From an uncultured bacterium (GTDB lineage Bacteria; Patescibacteriota; Saccharimonadia; Saccharimonadales; Saccharimonadaceae), in the NCBI GenBank assembly GCA_937922985.1, contig CALAKV010000060.1, positions 1 through 8,847 of the forward strand: a DNA stretch of 8,847 bases. Reading direction: 5' to 3'. Under the pieces are notes generated by a model. The model searched no databases, was not told the DNA's origin, and saw only the letters and a list, made by a program, of their open reading frames with translations. The translations under genes and the position numbers were made by a program. Shown here in pieces: positions 5,693 through 8,847 of this stretch (position 1 is its first letter; each line of letters opens with the position of its first letter).

Positions 5693-5721
5693 TTTACAAA
5701 ATATTGAAGATTAGGTATAAT
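5693..5721 (+). promoter_or_regulatory. Promoter of tuf
   Basis: -35 TTTACA (5693-5698), 17-nt spacer, perfect -10 TATAAT (5716-5721). Transcription would begin near 5728, just before the GC-rich hairpin, giving a leader of about 81 nt. A near-consensus promoter fits the high expression expected for EF-Tu. Confidence 0.75.
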
Positions 5722-5729
5722 TATAGGTA

Positions 5730-5775
5730 GCGTCGCGTCGTGTGTTTTGCTAAAACAGTGACTCGTGCGACGCGC
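5730..5775 (+). promoter_or_regulatory. GC-rich hairpin at the 5' end of the tuf message
   Basis: CGCGTCG (5734-5740) pairs with CGACGCG (5768-5774), or in a shifted register GCGTCGC (5730-5736) pairs with GCGACGC (5767-5773). A second small stem TGTTTT/AAAACA (5743-5748 with 5752-5757) can form inside. The arms stand out in AT-rich surroundings and sit at the predicted 5' end of the transcript. Stabilisation of the message or a regulatory switch are both possible. Confidence 0.45.
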
Positions 5776-5808
5776 ATAATATTATTAATAAAAGGAGAAA
5801 TTCTAAAA

Positions 5809-6993
5809 ATGGCAGAATTTGACCGCTCAAAGCCACACGTAAACGTTGGTACTATGGGACACGTTGACCACGGTAAAACAACTCTTACTGCGGCTATCAC
5901 AGCAGTTCTTGCAAAACGACTTCCATCAGAAGTTAACAAACCAATTGCGTACGACCAAATCGATAACGCACCAGAAGAAAAAGCTCGTGGTATTACGATT
6001 GCTTCTTCTCACCAAGAATATGAATCAAACAACCGACACTATGCTCACGTTGACATGCCTGGACACGCAGACTATGTTAAAAACATGATTACTGGTGCCG
6101 CTCAGGTTGATGGTGCTGTTCTTGTGATTGCAGCTACAGATGGTCCTATGCCACAAACTCGTGAACACGTTCTTTTGGCAAAACAGGTTGGTGTGCCTAA
6201 GATTGTTGTTTTCTTGAACAAAATGGATATGGCCGATGAAGAACTTGTTGAGTTGATCGAAATGGATGTTCGTGAACTTCTTTCAGCAAACGGATTTGAT
6301 GGCGACAATGCTCCAATCATCAAAGGTTCAGCTCTTAAAGCTCTTGAAGGTGATGAAAAATACGAAGACGCTATTATGGAATTGGTTGATGCTATGGATA
6401 CATACATCGAAGAACCAGTTCGCGATATGGATAAACCATTCTTGATGCCTATCGAAGATGTTTTCTCGATCAAAGGTCGTGGTACAGTTGCTACAGGACG
6501 AATCGAACAAGGTGTTGTTAAACTTAATGATGAAGTTGAAATTGTTGGTTTGAAAGATTCACAAAAAACTGTTGTTACAGGTATTGAAGCTTTCAAAAAA
6601 TCTCTTGATCAAGGTCAAGCAGGTGACAACGCTGGTCTTCTTCTTCGAGGTATTGATCGAGATCAAATCGAACGTGGACAAGTTATTGCTGCTCCTGGCA
6701 CAATTACTCCACACACAGAATTTGAAGCTGAAGTTTATATCTTGAAAAAAGATGAAGGTGGACGACACACTCCATTCTCAAAGGGTTACAAACCACAATT
6801 CTACTTCCGAACAACTGACGTTACTGGTGAAGTTGAACTTCCAGCTGATAAAGAAATGGTTATGCCTGGTGACAATGTAACTTTCAAAGTTAAATTGCAA
6901 GCACCTATTGCCATGGAACAAGGTTTGAACTTTGCTATCCGTGAAGGTGGACGAACTGTTGGTGCTGGTGTTGTTACAAACATCATCAAATAA
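5809..6993 (+). CDS. tuf: Translation elongation factor EF-Tu
   Basis: 394 residues, the normal bacterial length. EF-Tu in the GTP form carries aminoacyl-tRNA to the ribosome. All G motifs are present: GHVDHGKT (17-24), GIT (61-63), DMPG (82-85) followed by catalytic H86, NKMD (137-140), SAL (174-176). Domain 2 (GRGTVATGR) and domain 3 (RHTPFSKGYKPQFYFRTTDVTG) follow in order. Switch I reads ITIASSHQEYES where most bacteria have ITINTSHVEY, and DMPG replaces DCPG; these point to Saccharibacteria. The start at ATG 5809 matches the universal N-terminus and has AAAGGAG (5791-5797) 11 nt upstream. A GTG at 5740 would add 23 residues through the hairpin and is rejected. The gene has its own promoter and terminator and is not next to rpsL, rpsG or fusA. 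It has no TTCGAA hexamer and keeps its own codon bias, fitting high expression. Confidence 0.97.
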   Translation: MAEFDRSKPHVNVGTMGHVDHGKTTLTAAITAVLAKRLPSEVNKPIAYDQIDNAPEEKARGITIASSHQEYESNNRHYAHVDMPGHADYVKNMITGAAQVDGAVLVIAATDGPMPQTREHVLLAKQVGVPKIVVFLNKMDMADEELVELIEMDVRELLSANGFDGDNAPIIKGSALKALEGDEKYEDAIMELVDAMDTYIEEPVRDMDKPFLMPIEDVFSIKGRGTVATGRIEQGVVKLNDEVEIVGLKDSQKTVVTGIEAFKKSLDQGQAGDNAGLLLRGIDRDQIERGQVIAAPGTITPHTEFEAEVYILKKDEGGRHTPFSKGYKPQFYFRTTDVTGEVELPADKEMVMPGDNVTFKVKLQAPIAMEQGLNFAIREGGRTVGAGVVTNIIK

Positions 6994-7006
6994 TAGTTTA
7001 TAATTC

Positions 7007-7039
7007 AAAGAGCACTCCAAGAGGGGTGTTCTTTATTTT
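7007..7039 (+). terminator. Strong intrinsic terminator after tuf
   Basis: AAAGAGCACTCC (7007-7018) pairs with GGGGTGTTCTTT (7023-7034), 12 bp with two G-U pairs and a four-base AAGA loop, followed by ATTTT. Confidence 0.85.
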
Positions 7040-7085
7040 ATCTAAAATAATAAAATTTGTTGTTATTTTAATTTAACCGAAAGCA

Positions 7086-7094
7086 TGATATAAT
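7086..7094 (+). promoter_or_regulatory. Extended -10 promoter of uppP
   Basis: TGA followed by a perfect TATAAT (7089-7094). No good -35 lies at 16-18 nt. Only 9 nt separate it from the ATG at 7104, so transcription would begin about 3 nt before the start codon. No Shine-Dalgarno is visible. Confidence 0.6.
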
Positions 7095-7103
7095 GTTAGA
7101 GTT

Positions 7104-7931
7104 ATGGATATTTTGGAATTATTTAAAATCGTTATAGTTAGTATAATTGAAGGCGTTACTGAATGGCTGCCTATTTCAAGTACTGGCCACATGCTACTAT
7201 TTGACGAATTTGCCAAACTTAATTTTTCGAGTGAGTTTAAATCTGTATTTATGGTTGTTATCCAGCTTGGAGCTATAATGGCAGTTATTTTTACTTATTG
7301 GTCTAAGCTAAATCCTTTTGATAAACACAAAAATAATCGTGAAAAAAAGAATACAATTGAATTATGGAAAAAAATATTAATTGGCGCAATTCCTGCAGGA
7401 GTTATGGGGATGCTATTTAATAATTTTATAGAAAAATATTTCGAAAATATGTGGGTTATTTCAGCGATGCTGATGGTTTACGGTATTCTATTTATTGTTA
7501 TAGAGCAATTTCGAAAAAATAAAAATATAAAGCCAAAAATTGAAAGTTTTGGAGAAATGACTTATTTAGATGCTCTTAAAATTGGTGGATACCAAATTTT
7601 AGCACTTATTCCTGGAACTTCTCGAAGTGGATCAACGATAATTGGTGGGTTATTGACAGGAGTCTCGAGAAAAATCGCAGTAGAATTTTCATTTTTTATG
7701 GGTATTCCTATTATGCTAGGTTCGAGTACACTTAAGATCGTTAAACATGGCTTTAAATACTCTACTGCTGAGATTTTCTACTTATCAGTTGCTTTAATTT
7801 TAACATTTATTGTTTCAATGTTTGTTATAAAGTCTCTGGTGAACTATCTTAAGGAAAACGATTTTCGAATTTTTGGTTGGTATAGAATTTTATTAGCGAC
7901 GTTAATAGTTGGACATTTTTTAATTAAATAG
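7104..7931 (+). CDS. uppP: Undecaprenyl-diphosphate phosphatase (UppP/BacA)
   Basis: 275 residues, the usual length. UppP is an integral membrane enzyme that removes a phosphate from undecaprenyl diphosphate, recycling the lipid that carries peptidoglycan precursors; extra copies give bacitracin resistance. The two signature motifs are present: IEGVTEWLPISSTGHM (15-30), with the conserved glutamates E16 and E20 and the SSTGH loop, and PGTSRSGSTI (170-179), with the essential arginine R174. Several hydrophobic helices follow the family pattern, with a charged cytoplasmic loop around 72-90. The gene has no Shine-Dalgarno and a -10 directly before the ATG, suggesting a leaderless message. It follows the tuf terminator and precedes secY, which has its own -10. 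Along with the femX-like gene it shows that the organism makes and maintains a peptidoglycan wall. Confidence 0.95.
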   Translation: MDILELFKIVIVSIIEGVTEWLPISSTGHMLLFDEFAKLNFSSEFKSVFMVVIQLGAIMAVIFTYWSKLNPFDKHKNNREKKNTIELWKKILIGAIPAGVMGMLFNNFIEKYFENMWVISAMLMVYGILFIVIEQFRKNKNIKPKIESFGEMTYLDALKIGGYQILALIPGTSRSGSTIIGGLLTGVSRKIAVEFSFFMGIPIMLGSSTLKIVKHGFKYSTAEIFYLSVALILTFIVSMFVIKSLVNYLKENDFRIFGWYRILLATLIVGHFLIK

Positions 7932-7941
7932 GAATTGAATC

Positions 7942-7970
7942 TTTAAATAAGATTGAAAGTATGGTAAAAT
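7942..7970 (+). promoter_or_regulatory. Putative promoter of secY
   Basis: -35-like TTTAAA (7942-7947), 17-nt spacer, -10 TAAAAT (7965-7970) with an extended -10 TGG (7962-7964). Only 7 nt separate it from the ATG at 7978, so the transcript would begin at the start codon. Read-through from uppP is also possible because no terminator is evident between them. Confidence 0.5.
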
Positions 7971-7977
7971 AGTTATT

Positions 7978-8847
7978 ATGAATTGGAAAATAATAGTTAA
8001 ATCGATGAAAAATAAAGATATGCAAAAGCGTGTCTTCGGAGTGGTTGGTCTTTTAATAATTTTTAGATTCTTGGCACACGTGCCAATCCCTCTTGCTAAT
8101 GCGGGAAACTTGAAAGAAGTTGTTGAATCTGCTATTAAGAGTACTGATTTAGGAGGATTTATTAATCTGCTAACTGGTGGTGCTTTAACAAGCTTTTCAA
8201 TTATGCTTGTTGGTTTAAGCCCATTTATTACTGCCTCAATTATTACTCAGTTAATGACGAAAGCTATTCCATCACTCGAAGAATTAAATAACGACGGCGA
8301 ATCTGGTCGACGAAAGATTAACCAATGGACACGAATTTTAACTATTCCTTTGGCAATTATTCAATCTATTGCTTATATTTTCATATTGCAAACAACCGTT
8401 CTTCAGTCTAACTCTGCAGGCTTCAAAGGTATGAGTTTGTCTAACTGGATTGTTGCTGTAACTGCAATGGTCGCTGGTTCGGTTCTTTTGATGTGGATTG
8501 GTGAAATCATTACAGAAAAAGGTGTTGGAAATGGAATTTCCTTAGTTATTTTTGCTGGTATTATTTCACAGCTACCAACAACATTAGCAACTCTAATTTC
8601 TTCAATTACAGATACTAAAGATGGTGCTTTTGATGTTTTTGGCTGGTTTACATTACCTGTTAATCGTATTGCATTTATGGTTACATTAATACTCTTAGTA
8701 ATAAGCTTAATTCTTCTTTATATTTTAGTTAAGATTAATGAAGCGCAAAGAGTTATTACTATTAATTACCCAAAACGAGTTCATGGAAATTCATCTTATG
8801 GTGGAATAATACCAGCAAAAATAACTAAGGAAATTCCATTTCCAACA
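7978..8847 (+). CDS. secY: Protein translocase subunit SecY (3' end outside window)
   Basis: 290 codons are visible with no stop before the edge; full SecY has about 430-450. SecY forms the membrane channel that exports unfolded proteins, with SecE and SecG and driven by SecA. Family signs: the N-terminal amphipathic stretch and first helix (about 17-35), the plug region with GGFINLLTGGAL (59-70), the helix LVGLSPFITASIITQL (77-92), the cytoplasmic loop GESGRRKINQWTR (107-119), KGVGNGISLVIFAGI (181-195), and the start of the next cytoplasmic loop with NEAQRVITINYPKRV (254-268). No Shine-Dalgarno precedes the ATG; the start fits the family's N-terminus. It stands behind uppP rather than behind rplO of the spc ribosomal operon. 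Whether adk or map follows is outside the window. It reads as an ordinary main SecY, not a divergent SecY2. Confidence 0.93.
   Translation, partial: MNWKIIVKSMKNKDMQKRVFGVVGLLIIFRFLAHVPIPLANAGNLKEVVESAIKSTDLGGFINLLTGGALTSFSIMLVGLSPFITASIITQLMTKAIPSLEELNNDGESGRRKINQWTRILTIPLAIIQSIAYIFILQTTVLQSNSAGFKGMSLSNWIVAVTAMVAGSVLLMWIGEIITEKGVGNGISLVIFAGIISQLPTTLATLISSITDTKDGAFDVFGWFTLPVNRIAFMVTLILLVISLILLYILVKINEAQRVITINYPKRVHGNSSYGGIIPAKITKEIPFPT

Noticed and set aside
5740..5808. N-terminal extension of EF-Tu from GTG 5740
   Set aside because: The extension would be translated from the leader hairpin, has no counterpart in the family, and ATG 5809 has its own Shine-Dalgarno.
6102..6596. Long antisense open frame inside tuf
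   Set aside because: Low-complexity Ser/Thr-rich product lying opposite a fully conserved tuf coding region; the frame is a by-product of tuf codon bias.
7938..7954. Hairpin AATCTT/AAGATT between uppP and secY as a terminator
   Set aside because: Only 6 AT-rich pairs with no T run, and it overlaps the putative secY -35.

Overview
The window is AT-rich bacterial DNA with every supported gene on the + strand, short intergenic gaps, and almost every gene or gene pair carrying its own promoter. It most likely comes from a Candidate Phyla Radiation bacterium of the Saccharibacteria (TM7) type. The main reason is EF-Tu, whose switch I segment reads ITIASSHQEYES where most bacteria have ITINTSHVEY; I remember this as a TM7-like signature. 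TGA ends one gene (4596-4598) and never interrupts a long reading frame, so the TGA=Gly code of Gracilibacteria and Absconditabacteria does not apply. The taxonomic call rests on memory of family sequences, not on a search.

Layout. (1) 1-398: the 3' end of a gene whose visible 131 residues look like the beta-barrel domain of Cap15, a membrane-disrupting effector of CBASS anti-phage systems. Its codon use (AGA arginine) differs from its neighbours. (2) 399-1161: a promoter, an unusually long leader of about 195 nt, a gene for an HU-related DNA-binding protein of the HU-HIG type best known from Bacteroidota, and a terminator. (3) 1163-2191: a FemX-like peptidoglycan bridge aminoacyltransferase. 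(4) 2193-3393: two unrecognised small, highly charged, probably coiled-coil proteins, each with a near-consensus promoter and its own terminator; the second is followed by a nested hairpin in its 3' UTR. (5) 3395-5677: a two-gene operon of a SufS-like cysteine desulfurase and a membrane-anchored thioredoxin-fold protein, overlapping by one base. (6) 5693-7039: a single-gene tuf unit with a GC-rich leader hairpin and a strong terminator. (7) 7086-8847: uppP (undecaprenyl-diphosphate phosphatase) and the first 290 codons of secY, cut by the window edge.

How the genes relate. Most of the window is housekeeping: cell-wall building (femX-like, uppP), protein export (secY), translation (tuf), sulfur mobilisation and a thiol-redox protein. 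The accessory part is the left end (CBASS effector, HU-HIG protein) and the orphan pair in the middle. Two kinds of translation start appear. HU, tuf, the orphan genes and the desulfurase operon have Shine-Dalgarno sequences and leaders. femX, uppP and secY have a -10 element only 7-9 nt before the ATG, which suggests leaderless messages for these three envelope genes. No tRNA, rRNA, CRISPR array, insertion sequence or replication origin was seen, and no gene-free stretch exceeds 300 bases.
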